Below, piece by piece: positions 36,304 through 45,158 of a stretch of 64,000 bases of DNA. The first letter of the stretch is position 1, and every line of letters begins with the position of its first letter. The position numbers were made by a program, and so were the translations under genes. The notes beneath the pieces are model-generated. The model did no database searches and had not been told where the DNA came from. It worked only from the letters and a program-made list of their open reading frames with translations. The DNA comes from Paracoccus everestensis (lineage in GTDB: Bacteria > Pseudomonadota > Alphaproteobacteria > Rhodobacterales > Rhodobacteraceae), in NCBI RefSeq assembly GCF_021491915.1, contig NZ_CP090836.1:916501-980500 (forward strand), written 5' to 3'.

Positions 36304-39300
36304 TTATCCCGCCAGCAGCGCGGCGTTGCCGCCCGCTGCCGTGGTGTCCACGCACAGGTGGCGTTCATGCGCGACATGGGCCAGGTCGGGCATCCCGGTG
36401 ACAAGCTGCACGATCTCGCCATTGCGCGCGGCCAGGGCCTGGGCATAGGCGCGGCCCTGCGCCTCGTCGCCCCACCAGAGGGCGGCGGCCATGGCGGGCA
36501 GGCGGGTCAGTGCCTCGGACGGCAGGGGACCACCATCCACGCCCACGGCATCCCCGCCCAGGGCGGCGACCGCTGCCATCTGGGCCGCCACGGTCTGTGC
36601 GCCGGGGCCAAGGCACAGGACAGGCGGCCGGGTATGGGCGGTCAGGCGGTTCAGCTCTCCGGTGGGGCCGGGCATCAGGCGTTCGTCGATCTTTCTTGAC
36701 CGATGGGCGGCAAGCTGGGCGCGAATGCGGCCTTCATCCGCATGACCCTGCCAACCGGCCCCTGCAACGGCGGGGGCCTCGGGGGCGAAGAAGCGCGGCA
36801 CATAGCGCGGCCCGCCGGCCTTGGGTCCGGTGCCCGACAGCCCCTCGCCGCCAAAGGGCTGGCTGCCCACGACGGCGCCGATCTGGTTGCGGTTCACATA
36901 GATGTTGCCCACATGGATCGCGTCGCTGACCTCCTGGACGCGGCTGTCGATGCGGGTGTGAAGCCCGAAGGTCAGGCCGAAGCCGCGCGCATTGATCTCG
37001 GCCACCACCTTGTCCAACTGGTCCGCCTTGAAGGTCGCAACGTGCAGGACCGGACCAAAGATTTCGCGTTCCAGATCATTGATGCCCCCCACGCGCAGCA
37101 TGGTCGGCGGAACGAAGGTGCCGGTGCCGGGCGTGTCCAGCTTGTGGATGACGCGGTTGCCGTTGGCGGCGATATAGCCCGCGATGTCGTCCCGCGCGCC
37201 CGTGTCGATCACCGGGCCGACATCGGTCGCCAGATCCCACGGATCGCCCACGACCAGTTCGTCCATCGCGCCCCGGATCATCTCGATCACATGGGGGGCG
37301 ATGTCCTCCTGGACATAAAGGCAGCGCAGGGCGGAACAACGCTGGCCCGCAGATCGGAAGGCGCCGTTCACGATGTCGCGCACCGCCTGTTCGGGCAGAG
37401 CGGTCGAATCCATGATCATCGCGTTCAGCCCGCCGGTTTCGGCGATCAGCGGCGTGCCGGGTGCCAGCTTCTCGGCCATCGTGCGAGCAATGGTCCGGGC
37501 GGTGTCGGTCGATCCGGTGAAGACCACGCCCCTGACGCGCGGATCCGCGGTCAGGGCCGCGCCGACCACGCTGCCGCGTCCCGGCAGCAGTTGCAGCGCC
37601 GACAGCGGCACGCCCGCCTGATGCAGCAGCCTGACGCCATAGGCCGCAATGATCGGCGTGGCCTCGGCGGGCTTGGCGATCACCGCATTGCCCGCCATCA
37701 GCGCCGCCGCGATCTGGCCCGTGAAGATCGCCAGCGGAAAGTTCCAAGGGCTGATCGCGCCGACGATGCCGCGCGGGGCTTGCGGGCTGTGTTCGCCCTC
37801 GGCGGCGTAATAGCGCAGGAAATCCACCGCCTCGCGCAACTCGGCCACGGCATCGGCCAGGGTCTTGCCGGCTTCCTTCGCAAGGATGCCGAAGATCGGG
37901 CCGAAGTTTTCCTCGTAAAGATCCGCAGCCCGGCGCAGCACGGCGGCGCGTTCCGCAGCAGGCGCGTCCCAGGCGCGCGCATCGTCGATGGCCCGCGCGG
38001 CGGTTGCGGCATCGGCCATCGTCACCGTGGCGATCGGGCCGCCCGTGGCGGGATTCACCACGTCCTGCACAGTGCCCGTGGCGCCTGATACCGTCAGCGG
38101 CACCGCGTCGGGCATCGTCACGTCGCGCGCGCCATTGATCCGGGCCAGGGTTTGCTCGTCGCTGATGTCGAACCCGGTGGAATTACGACGCGAGGCTCCG
38201 AACAAACCCGCGGGGGTCAGCAGGGATGCCGGGGCCTTGGCCGTGGCAAGCGCATCAAAGGGGTCGCGGGCGACTTCCTCGGGCGTGACCGCCTCGTCCA
38301 CGATCTGGTTGACAAAGCTGCTGTTCGCGCCGTTTTCCAGCAGGCGCCGCACCAGATAGGCCAGCAGGTCGCGATGCGCCCCCACAGGGGCATAGATGCG
38401 GCAGCGACCCCCGGTTTCGCGCAACACGATGTCGTGCAGGCGTTCCCCCATGCCGTGCAGCCGCTGGAACTCGAAGGGGATGTCGCCCGCCATCTCCAGG
38501 ATCGCGGCGACGGTGTGGGCGTTGTGCGTGGCGAACTGCGGATAGATGCGGTCAGCGTAGCCGACCAGCTTGCGGGCATTGGCGATATAGCTGACATCCG
38601 TGCCAGTCTTGCTGGTGAACAGCGGAAAGCCGGGATGGCCGTCCACCTGGGCGCGCTTCATCTCGGCATCCCAATAGGCGCCCTTGACCAGGCGCACCAT
38701 GATGCGCCGGTCCAGCCGCGCGGCCAGGTCGTGCAGCCAGTCGATGGTCTGGCCCGCGCGCTTGGCATAGGCCTGCACCACGACGCCGAACCCGTCCCAA
38801 CCGGCCAGTGAGGGATCGCCCAGCACCGCCTCGATCACCTTCAGCGAGATGACCAGCCGGTCCTGTTCCTCGGCGTCGATGTTCATGCCCATGTTCGCGG
38901 CCTTGGCCTGCTGTGCCAGCCGCAGCACCACCGGCACCAGTTCACGCATCACGCGGGCTTCCTGCGCGACCTCGTATCGCGGGTGCAGTGCCGACAGCTT
39001 GATGGATATGCCGGGGTTCTGTTCGACCGACCCCTTGGTGCAGGCTTTCGCAATCGCGGCAATGGCATCGCCGTAGGCGCGGGCATAGCGCGCGGCATCC
39101 GCGCCGGTCATCGCCGCCTCGCCCAGCATGTCATAGCTGTAGGTGAAGCCCTGCTTTTCGCGCGTGCGGGCGCGGTCAAGCGCGTCGGCGATGGTCTGGC
39201 CCAGCACGAACTGGCGGCCCATTTCCTTCATCGCCCGGCCCACGGCGGTGCGGATCACGGGTTCCCCCAAACGGCGGACCATGCGGCGCAGCGTGCCTGC

Positions 39301-39705
39301 CTGATCGTCGTCCAGAACCTTGCCTGTCAGCATGAGCGCCCAGGTCGAGGCGTTGACCAGCGACGACGACGCCTCGCCCAGGTGGCGGCCCCAGTCGGAC
39401 GGGGCGATCTTGTCCTCGATCAGGGCGTCGATGGTGATCTTGTCGGGCACGCGCAGCATCGCCTCGGCCAGGCACATCAGCGCCACGCCTTCGCGGGTGG
39501 ACAGCCCGTATTCGGACAGGAAATGTTCCATCAGCGACGGACGCGCCTCGGCCCGGATGCGGCGGACCAGATCGGCCGCGCGGTTGCTGATGGCGGCGCG
39601 CCGATCCGGCGGCAAGTCGGCCCCTCCGGTCAGGCGTTCCAGAAGCTGCGCTTCGTCCGCGAACTTGGCTTGGGTGGAAAAGACGCTGGAAGCAACAGGG
39701 GCCAT
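36304..39705 (-). CDS. putA: Bifunctional proline dehydrogenase / delta-1-pyrroline-5-carboxylate dehydrogenase
   Basis: 1133 residues. The proline dehydrogenase barrel spans about 80-480 (FTYSYDMLGEAAMTG, GISIKLSALHPRYE, RLVKGAYWDAEMKRAQ), and the aldehyde dehydrogenase half about 520-1000 (ISPWNFPLAIFTGQIAAAL, AETGGLNAMIMDSTALPEQ, and the catalytic Cys in GQRCSALRCL). A C-terminal extension follows. There is no N-terminal ribbon-helix-helix, so it is an enzyme only, not an autoregulator. It oxidises proline to glutamate at the membrane. A divergent Lrp-type gene is its probable activator. Confidence 0.95.
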   Translation of the reverse strand: MAPVASSVFSTQAKFADEAQLLERLTGGADLPPDRRAAISNRAADLVRRIRAEARPSLMEHFLSEYGLSTREGVALMCLAEAMLRVPDKITIDALIEDKIAPSDWGRHLGEASSSLVNASTWALMLTGKVLDDDQAGTLRRMVRRLGEPVIRTAVGRAMKEMGRQFVLGQTIADALDRARTREKQGFTYSYDMLGEAAMTGADAARYARAYGDAIAAIAKACTKGSVEQNPGISIKLSALHPRYEVAQEARVMRELVPVVLRLAQQAKAANMGMNIDAEEQDRLVISLKVIEAVLGDPSLAGWDGFGVVVQAYAKRAGQTIDWLHDLAARLDRRIMVRLVKGAYWDAEMKRAQVDGHPGFPLFTSKTGTDVSYIANARKLVGYADRIYPQFATHNAHTVAAILEMAGDIPFEFQRLHGMGERLHDIVLRETGGRCRIYAPVGAHRDLLAYLVRRLLENGANSSFVNQIVDEAVTPEEVARDPFDALATAKAPASLLTPAGLFGASRRNSTGFDISDEQTLARINGARDVTMPDAVPLTVSGATGTVQDVVNPATGGPIATVTMADAATAARAIDDARAWDAPAAERAAVLRRAADLYEENFGPIFGILAKEAGKTLADAVAELREAVDFLRYYAAEGEHSPQAPRGIVGAISPWNFPLAIFTGQIAAALMAGNAVIAKPAEATPIIAAYGVRLLHQAGVPLSALQLLPGRGSVVGAALTADPRVRGVVFTGSTDTARTIARTMAEKLAPGTPLIAETGGLNAMIMDSTALPEQAVRDIVNGAFRSAGQRCSALRCLYVQEDIAPHVIEMIRGAMDELVVGDPWDLATDVGPVIDTGARDDIAGYIAANGNRVIHKLDTPGTGTFVPPTMLRVGGINDLEREIFGPVLHVATFKADQLDKVVAEINARGFGLTFGLHTRIDSRVQEVSDAIHVGNIYVNRNQIGAVVGSQPFGGEGLSGTGPKAGGPRYVPRFFAPEAPAVAGAGWQGHADEGRIRAQLAAHRSRKIDERLMPGPTGELNRLTAHTRPPVLCLGPGAQTVAAQMAAVAALGGDAVGVDGGPLPSEALTRLPAMAAALWWGDEAQGRAYAQALAARNGEIVQLVTGMPDLAHVAHERHLCVDTTAAGGNAALLAG

Positions 39706-39733
39706 GCCGATCTCCTTGACTGACCGAACAGGA

Positions 39734-39773
39734 ATATCAAAGATCGGCTAGGCGGTGCGCCTGTCTTTGATAT
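39734..39773. promoter_or_regulatory. Inverted repeat between putA and the Lrp-type regulator
   Basis: ATATCAAAGA (39734-39743) and TCTTTGATAT (39764-39773) are a perfect 10-bp inverted repeat with 20 bases between, centred in the 109-base divergent gap. It is a likely operator of the Lrp/PutR protein; looping or two-site binding is possible. Confidence 0.6.
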
Positions 39774-39814
39774 AACCGTTGGTCGGATCGAACATTCTTG
39801 GGGCGGTTTTCAGG

Positions 39815-40279
39815 ATGAATGTCAAGCTGGATGCCCAGGACCAGAAGATCCTGGCCGAACTGACCCGCAACGCCCGCATCCCCATTGCCGAACTGGCGCG
39901 CAAGGTGGGCCTGTCCAAGACCCCGGTCGCCCTGCGCATCAGGCATCTTGAGGAGATCGGCCTGATCACCGGATACCGCGCGATCCTGTCCCCCGTGAGA
40001 CTGGGCCTGACCCATGTCACCTATGTCGAGGTCAGCATGAGCGACACCCGAGAGGCAGCCTTGCAGCAATTCAACGCCGCCGTCCGCGCCATCCCGGAAA
40101 TCGAGGAATGCTACATGATTGCCGGGGGCTTCGACTACCTGGTCAAGGTCCGGTCCCGCGATATGGCCGATTTCCGGCGCATCATGGCCGAGAAGATATC
40201 CAGCCTTCCCCATATCAGCAACACATCAAGCTATGTCTCGATGGAGGCGGTGGTGGAGCAGACCTTTACCTTCGGCTGA
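39815..40279 (+). CDS. putR: Lrp/AsnC-family regulator, probable PutR
   Basis: 154 residues: an N-terminal HTH (LDAQDQKILAELTRNARIP, then ELARKVGLSKTPVALRIRHL) and an AsnC/RAM ligand domain (YVEVSMSDTREAAL, ECYMIAGGFDYLVKVRSRD). It matches PutR-type regulators that activate putA when proline is bound. The divergent gene position and the shared inverted repeat support this. The ATG at 39815 is used rather than 39779 because LDAQDQKIL is the usual start. Confidence 0.88.
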   Translation: MNVKLDAQDQKILAELTRNARIPIAELARKVGLSKTPVALRIRHLEEIGLITGYRAILSPVRLGLTHVTYVEVSMSDTREAALQQFNAAVRAIPEIEECYMIAGGFDYLVKVRSRDMADFRRIMAEKISSLPHISNTSSYVSMEAVVEQTFTFG

Positions 40280-40421
40280 CAAAGCCAAGGTCTCGGCAAC
40301 TTGAGAACGGCAGTGAGAAATTAGTCCACGGAAGCGGCGGCATGGAGCTGCTGCGGGCGGCGTAAAAGTCGTCCACCCTTTCCCTTTCTGCGACAGCAGG
40401 GAGGGTGCGAGGATTTTCAGC

Positions 40422-41918
40422 GTGGAACTATATCTCAGGGTTCGCCAGGCCTGCGCGGCGGGCATGAGCCAGCGTCAGGCGGCGAAGGCCTTCAACATCT
40501 CCCGTGATACGGTTGCGAAGATGATGACGTTCTCGGTGCCGCCGGGCTACCGGCGGACGGCCGAGGTCAGGCGGCCGAAGCTTGATCCTTTCGTCCCGAT
40601 CATCGAGGGCTGGCTTGAGGCGGATCGCTCCATGCCACGCAAGCAGCGGCACACCGCGAAGCGGGTGTTCGACCGGCTGCGTGACGAATGCGAGTTCACC
40701 GGCGGCTACACGATCATCAAGGATTACATCCGGGAGCGGGAACGGCGGGGCCAGGAAGTGTTCGTGCCGCTGGCGCATCCTCCGGGCCATGCGCAGGCCG
40801 ACTTCGGCGAGGCGATGGTCAGGATTGGCGGTGTCGAGCAAAAGGCGCATTTCTTCGTGCTGGACCTGCCGCATAGCGACGCCTGTTACGTCCGCGCCTA
40901 TCCGGCGGCTGTGGCCGAGGCTTGGGTGGATGGCCATATCCACGCCTTTGCCTTCTTTGGGGCGGTCCCCCAGTCGATTGTCTATGACAATGACAGATGC
41001 CTGGTGGCGAAGATCCTGCCCGATGGCACCCGTAAGCGGGCCGTCCTGTTCAGCGGCTTTCTGTCGCATTACCTGATCCGGGACCGCTACGGCCGTCCTG
41101 GCAAAGGGAACGACAAGGGGAATGTCGAAGGGTTGGTGGGCTATTGCCGCCGCAACTTCATGGTGCCGCTCCCCGAGTTCCCGACGTGGGAGGCGTTCAA
41201 CCTTTGGCTGGAAGAGCAATGCCGCAAGCGCCAGCAGGATGTCCTGCGCGGCGAAAGCGAAACAATCGGCGAGCGGTTGCAACGCGATCTGGCAGAGATG
41301 CGATCCTTGCCTGCGTCACCCTTTGACGCCTGCGACCAAGACACCGGCCGCGTCTCGTCCCAGTGTCTGGTGCGCTACAAGACCAACGACTACTCGGTGC
41401 CGGTTGCTTATGGTCATCAGGATGTCTGGATCCGGGCTTATGTCCACGACGTGGTGATCGGCTGTCGGGGCGAGGTCATTGCCCACCATCCCCGGTGCTG
41501 GGACCGCGAAGAATTCATCTTCGATCCGATCCACTACCTGCCGCTGCTGGAGCAAAAGATCAACGCACTCGACCAGGCCGCGCCGTTGCACGGCTGGGAG
41601 CTTCCCGAGGAATTCGCCACGTTGCGCCGTCTGATGGAAGCCCGCATGAACCGGCATGGCCGACGCGAATACGTCCAGGTCCTGCGGTTGCTGGAAACTT
41701 TCGACCTGGCTGATCTGCATGCCGCGGTGAAGCAGGCGCTTCAGATGGGCGCGATTGGCTTTGACGCCGTAAAGCACCTGCTGCTTTGTCGTGTAGAACG
41801 CCGTCCGGCCCGACTGGACCTGGACTGCTATCCCTATCTGCCCAAGGCCACGGTCGAGAAGACCAAGGCCGGTTCCTACATGCGGCTGTTGTCAGGCAAT
41901 GCGGAGGACGCGGCATGA
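40422..41918 (+). CDS. istA: IS21-family transposase IstA
   Basis: 498 residues starting at GTG 40422. An HTH region (MSQRQAAKAFNISRDTVAKM) is followed by a DDE integrase core with ADFGEA, IVYDND and KGNVEG carrying the acidic triad. The C-terminal part is intact, so it looks functional. It overlaps istB by 4 bases. Confidence 0.93.
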   Translation: MELYLRVRQACAAGMSQRQAAKAFNISRDTVAKMMTFSVPPGYRRTAEVRRPKLDPFVPIIEGWLEADRSMPRKQRHTAKRVFDRLRDECEFTGGYTIIKDYIRERERRGQEVFVPLAHPPGHAQADFGEAMVRIGGVEQKAHFFVLDLPHSDACYVRAYPAAVAEAWVDGHIHAFAFFGAVPQSIVYDNDRCLVAKILPDGTRKRAVLFSGFLSHYLIRDRYGRPGKGNDKGNVEGLVGYCRRNFMVPLPEFPTWEAFNLWLEEQCRKRQQDVLRGESETIGERLQRDLAEMRSLPASPFDACDQDTGRVSSQCLVRYKTNDYSVPVAYGHQDVWIRAYVHDVVIGCRGEVIAHHPRCWDREEFIFDPIHYLPLLEQKINALDQAAPLHGWELPEEFATLRRLMEARMNRHGRREYVQVLRLLETFDLADLHAAVKQALQMGAIGFDAVKHLLLCRVERRPARLDLDCYPYLPKATVEKTKAGSYMRLLSGNAEDAA

Positions 41919-42679
41919 ACGATGTCCCGGAAATCCTGCTCGCCCATCACCTCAAGGCGCTGAAGCTGCCGACGTTTCTGCGGGAACATCAGAAGCTGGC
42001 CCGGCAATGCGCGGCCGAAGGCATGGACCATGTCCGATACCTCGCCCGGCTTGTTGAGCTGGAGTTGATCGACCGGGAGCGGAGGATGGTCGAACGCCGC
42101 ATCAAGGCCGCCAAATTCCCCACTGTCAAAAGCCTCGACAGCTTCGACTTCAGCGCCATACCGAAGCTCAACAAGATGCAGGTGCTGGAACTGGCGCGGT
42201 GTGAATGGATCGACCATCGCGAGAACGTCATTGCCCTCGGCCCAAGTGGCACGGGCAAGACGCACATTGCCCTTGGCCTCGGACTGGCAGCTTGCCAAAA
42301 GGGGCTCTCTGTTGGCTTCACCACCGCCGCGAGCCTGGTCAGTGAGATGATGGAGGCCCGCGACGAGCGCCGCCTGCTTCGCGTTCAGAAGCAAATGGCC
42401 GGTTACAAGCTGCTCATCATCGACGAGCTGGGCTTCGTGCCGCTGTCCAAGACCGGTGCCGAATTGCTGTTCGAACTGATCTCGCAACGCTACGAGCGCG
42501 GCTCGACCCTGATCACCAGCAATCTGCCCTTTGATGAATGGACCGAGACCTTCGGCTCCGAGCGCCTCACCGGCGCACTGCTCGACCGGCTGACACACCA
42601 CGTCAGCATCCTCGAGATGAACGGCGAGAGCTATCGCCTCGCCAACAGCACTGCCCGAAAGCGGCAACAAAAGTCCTGA
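41915..42679 (+). CDS. istB: IS21-family helper ATPase IstB
   Basis: 254 residues. AAA+ ATPase with Walker A GPSGTGKTHIALGL and Walker B LLIIDELGFVPL, plus FTTAASLVSEMM. IstB assists IstA by remodelling the transposition complex and choosing the target. The start ATG overlaps the istA stop. Confidence 0.93.
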   Translation: MNDVPEILLAHHLKALKLPTFLREHQKLARQCAAEGMDHVRYLARLVELELIDRERRMVERRIKAAKFPTVKSLDSFDFSAIPKLNKMQVLELARCEWIDHRENVIALGPSGTGKTHIALGLGLAACQKGLSVGFTTAASLVSEMMEARDERRLLRVQKQMAGYKLLIIDELGFVPLSKTGAELLFELISQRYERGSTLITSNLPFDEWTETFGSERLTGALLDRLTHHVSILEMNGESYRLANSTARKRQQKS

Positions 42680-42825
42680 GATCAGATCGCTCGTTTTGGC
42701 CCAAAGAGGCCAATGCGCCATGGCACGCGCTAGCTATTGGTAAGCGCGCGCGCCATGGCGCCGGCCACCGCCACCTGACCTGGTCTTACGCCGCCGCGTG
42801 GCCGGATTTTACGCCGCCGTTGACA

Positions 42826-43149
42826 CCTTCGATCTCTGTGCCGAGCAAGACATACGAATTTGAGACTTCAGCGGACTGGCACGGTTCGATCATCAAGGAC
42901 TATGTCGAGGGCGATGTGTTCGACTTCAGCGGCATTGACGCGAACATGGGAAAAACTGGCGATCAGGCATTTGATTTTCTTGGTGTTGCAGGCACGAAAG
43001 CCTTTACGACTGATGGCGCTCAGATCCGGCTGCGTCATTATGACGGCGATACCTATATCTATCTCAACACGGATGGAGATACCTTCTACGAGGCCAAAGG
43101 AAGGATCGAAGGCATTCACCACTTGAGCGCGGACGACTTGCTGCTCTAG
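42826..43149 (+). pseudogene. C-terminal stump of an RTX/serralysin-type calcium-binding protein
   Basis: An open frame enters from the IS21 right end and stops at TAG 43149. It reads GSIIKDYVEGDVFDFSGIDA, then DQAFDFLGVAGTKAF, then GDTYIYLNTDGDTFYEAKG...HLSADDLLL, the standard last domain of M10 peptidase/RTX proteins (type I secreted). There is no start codon or export region, so the N-terminal bulk has been lost at the IS border. The GGXGXD repeats themselves are absent. Confidence 0.85.
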
Positions 43150-43576
43150 GCGCGAGCCTTTGGGGTGTCTTCCGCGCAAGCGCCCCACACGCTTCACGCC
43201 GAGAAGGCCGGTATCATCCCCACCGGAGCGAATGCCGGAAGCGCGCCTTCACGCCCGGCGAGGCATGGACAGCAGCCACAGGCAGGGCCGACACCGCCGG
43301 GGTGTCGGCCAACAAGCGGCGCGCCGACATCCAAGAGGCTTTCGCGATTCCCGCCGCGCCCTCATCTGCCTCAGCTAGAGCAGAAGGCGTGTCAGGTAAT
43401 CTCCGGGCCGGTAAGTATGGGGACAACGCTGCTTTCCGCCCGCAACAGATCCCGGTTACCGTTTTCCTAGTGTCCCACAGGTCTTATGGGCAGATTAGAA
43501 AACACCGGGAGACAAGGAAATGAAAGCCCAGCAAACAATGACTTCTGCTAGGGCCAGCGCGGCTGGAAACGCCAGA
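43150..43576. other. Non-coding stretch between the RTX stump and the integrative element
   Basis: I see no convincing gene here. Short open frames have no coding bias or ribosome site. The sequence is of core GC content at first, becoming more mixed after 43,430. Confidence 0.5.
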
Positions 43577-43591
43577 ATGGCGGAGAGGGTG
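43577..43591. other. Distal attachment repeat (att)
   Basis: ATGGCGGAGAGGGTG is identical to the tRNA-Ser(CGA) 3' end plus CCA complement (54363-54377). The match ends after 15 bases at both sides. Confidence 0.8.
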
Positions 43592-43684
43592 TGACTCAGG
43601 CGCGTTTAGATGCTGCATTAAGCCTTTTCTTTTCAGTAACTTGCAAGCATGCATTTCGGCTGTGTGTGTCTTTGATGCGGCTTT

Positions 43685-43694
43685 TGTGTAACCT
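43685..43694. promoter_or_regulatory. Candidate integrase arm-type site, left
   Basis: TGTGTAACCT lies about 95 bases inside the left att. The same 10-mer occurs twice, 12 bases apart, beside the integrase start at 54284-54305. Confidence 0.45.
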
Positions 43695-43764
43695 CCAGTA
43701 ACCGTGTAGCTTTCCGTCGCTTCAATAGCGCAAATGGGGCAGGGGCCTTAACGAAGAGAGCGGT

Positions 43765-43860
43765 GCTGCAACGAACAACAATAACAACACCAACACTAAT
43801 CCTTCTTTTTTGAACTCGCTTTTGCTGACCCCGAGCCCCCCTTTGGGACCCCTATTGTTT
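43765..43860. repeat. Imperfect ~90-bp direct repeat, copy 1
   Basis: An A/C-rich run, a CTTTTTTGAAC-like core and the exact 18-mer CCCCCCTTTGGGACCCCT (43836-43853) recur in the same order at 47590-47685. The two copies bracket the endonuclease genes and the IS256 element. Confidence 0.6.
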
Positions 43861-44156
43861 TATCCAACGAAGCGGGCGTGCTTGAACCTGACCGCCTGCC
43901 TCAGGGTCTCGGTGTCGCCTGGGTCCTCCATTTGAGGAACCACGCGGTGGCAGGTAGGGCAGAGTACTGCAAAGTCGTCGGGCACCTTGTAGGTCAGACG
44001 CTCTCCCTCTTGGAGATCGCTGAGAGGCATGAGGTGATGAACGTCTAGGGGAAGTTTGGTACCGGGAGGGGCATAGTTTTTGAGTGGCGCCAGGCCACAC
44101 CCTTCGCACTCTGGGTCTTTACGCGCGAGAACTTGCTTTCGAACCTGGGGTTCCGT
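43860..44156 (-). pseudogene. HNH endonuclease, start-less or frameshifted
   Basis: An open frame of 98 residues without any start codon before its motifs. It reads QVRKQVLARKDPECEGCGL, LPLDVHHLMPLSDLQ and DDFAVLCPTCHRVVPQ: the full HNH zinc/catalytic pattern (CxxC, HH, N-like D, CxxCH) of McrA/HNH proteins. It is in the same frame as the GIY-YIG gene, parted by a single TGA. In the next frame upstream, HRYQMVQKLERNP (44200-44140) looks like the usual lead-in to such domains, so a one-base shift near 44,140 is the likelier explanation. Confidence 0.7.
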
Positions 44157-44702
44157 TCAAGCTTCTGGACCATCTGGTAGCGGTGTTCGAAGCCGCTGCA
44201 GATATTCGCTCTGCTTTGGCTCATGGAGGCTCGATCTCCAGCGAGGAAAGCCGTGGCGCGGCCCCCAGTATAGGACACAGTCTCGGATGACAGGCGAAGA
44301 GACGCGATAGCGGCGTGCCACTGTAGACCATGACGGTGTGTTACGTCTCGCTTCCCAAGCCGTCGCGTACTCTTTACATATTGCGACCCGATCCTCGTTT
44401 GTCAGCTTCGAGCCGTTTCCTCCACGCATCACGTTGTACCCATACTCAGGGTGCCGTGCGTCAAGTCGGTCGATATGCGCGCTTTCCATATTGAGGAGTT
44501 CCTCCTTGTCGTTGGCAGTCGCGAGAATGGTCCACTTAAAGGCCTCTGCACCCTGTTCGCGAAGTGCGGCGGCGAGCCGGAACCCTCTCCCGTAGCGAAA
44601 GGCGTCGTGCTCGTGGCGCTTCCGGACCTTGTCTAGAGTAAAGCAGGAGCGACCTACATAGACCTTGCCGTCATTAAGATTTCGGGCACAATAGATGATC
44701 AC
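44157..44702 (-). CDS. GIY-YIG family endonuclease
   Basis: The GTG at 44702, with AAGGAGG 8 bases upstream, gives 181 residues. The GIY-YIG core is at the very start: IIYCARNLNDGKVYVGRS (Y4, Y15-V-G), then KRHEHDAF, the catalytic Glu in LLNMESAHIDRL and GYNVMRGGNG. The C-terminal part (RNTPSWSTVARRYRVSSPVI) looks like a helix-turn-helix for DNA contact, as in phage homing or Seg-like nucleases. It could mobilise or protect the element; target unknown. An HNH domain follows in frame after the stop. Confidence 0.85.
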   Translation of the reverse strand: MIIYCARNLNDGKVYVGRSCFTLDKVRKRHEHDAFRYGRGFRLAAALREQGAEAFKWTILATANDKEELLNMESAHIDRLDARHPEYGYNVMRGGNGSKLTNEDRVAICKEYATAWEARRNTPSWSTVARRYRVSSPVIRDCVLYWGPRHGFPRWRSSLHEPKQSEYLQRLRTPLPDGPEA

Positions 44703-44907
44703 CCTAGAACCCCTCCTTAGCCTACAACAATGACGTGCCCCGTCTGTTGTCCATCCGAATCTAAGAACATATTGTAACGTTGTTAGGCCCCAAGACAAAT
44801 GGTGTGAAGATAGCATCATACGTGCTGCTGTTTTGGCAGATCGGCCAGTTGGCTGCGAATCGGCTACAGGGTGTGACGCAAGCACTGATCGTAGATGCCG
44901 ACGGTGA

Positions 44908-45055
44908 GTTGCAAGTGCTGAGGTGCCTGTGGGAATTGTTGGCGACATTGTGGGGCATGAAAAGCAGACCATGACCTATGGTCTTTATTCGGGCAGGTCG
45001 TCTTTGCTTCGCAAGGCCGAAGCTTTGAGCCGTCTGCACTATACAGAGTGGGCCA
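44908..45055 (+). pseudogene. C-terminal fragment of a second tyrosine recombinase
   Basis: The frame reads VPVGIVGDIVGHEKQTMTYG then LYSGRSSLLRKAEALSRLHY: the last catalytic block of an integrase, including the His-(GHEK) and the nucleophilic Tyr region. A stop lies just upstream in frame and no start is present. It differs from the element's own integrase (GDGYGRGHGLDVL end), so it derives from another element. Confidence 0.75.
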
Positions 45056-45158
45056 ACACTGATGCTCATCCTGCTGTCACACCGCATGTGCAGCTGCAAT
45101 GGATATCCCTGCCCACTTCCTTAACGTAACAAGATTGAGGGCCGAACAAAGACTGGAT

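Larger units (their letters stand above)
40349..42825 (+). mobile_element. IS21-family insertion sequence
   Basis: An element of about 2.5 kb with istA and istB. The left end (TGCTGCGGGCGGCGTAAAAG, 40349) and the reverse complement of the right end (TGTCAACGGCGGCGTAAAAT, ending 42825) are imperfect inverted repeats sharing GGCGGCGTAAAA. The right end holds two further GCCGCC-TTACGCCGCC type copies, as IS21 ends often do. No short target duplication is visible at these borders, which suggests rearrangement or that the ends are slightly misplaced. Confidence 0.85.

Noticed and set aside
40280..40348. Short target duplication of the IS21 element
   Set aside because: The bases before 40349 and after 42825 were compared and do not match over 4-8 positions.
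43165..43470. Open frame of about 100 codons after the RTX stump
   Set aside because: No ribosome site, no coding bias, Ser/Pro/Arg-rich translation; likely chance.
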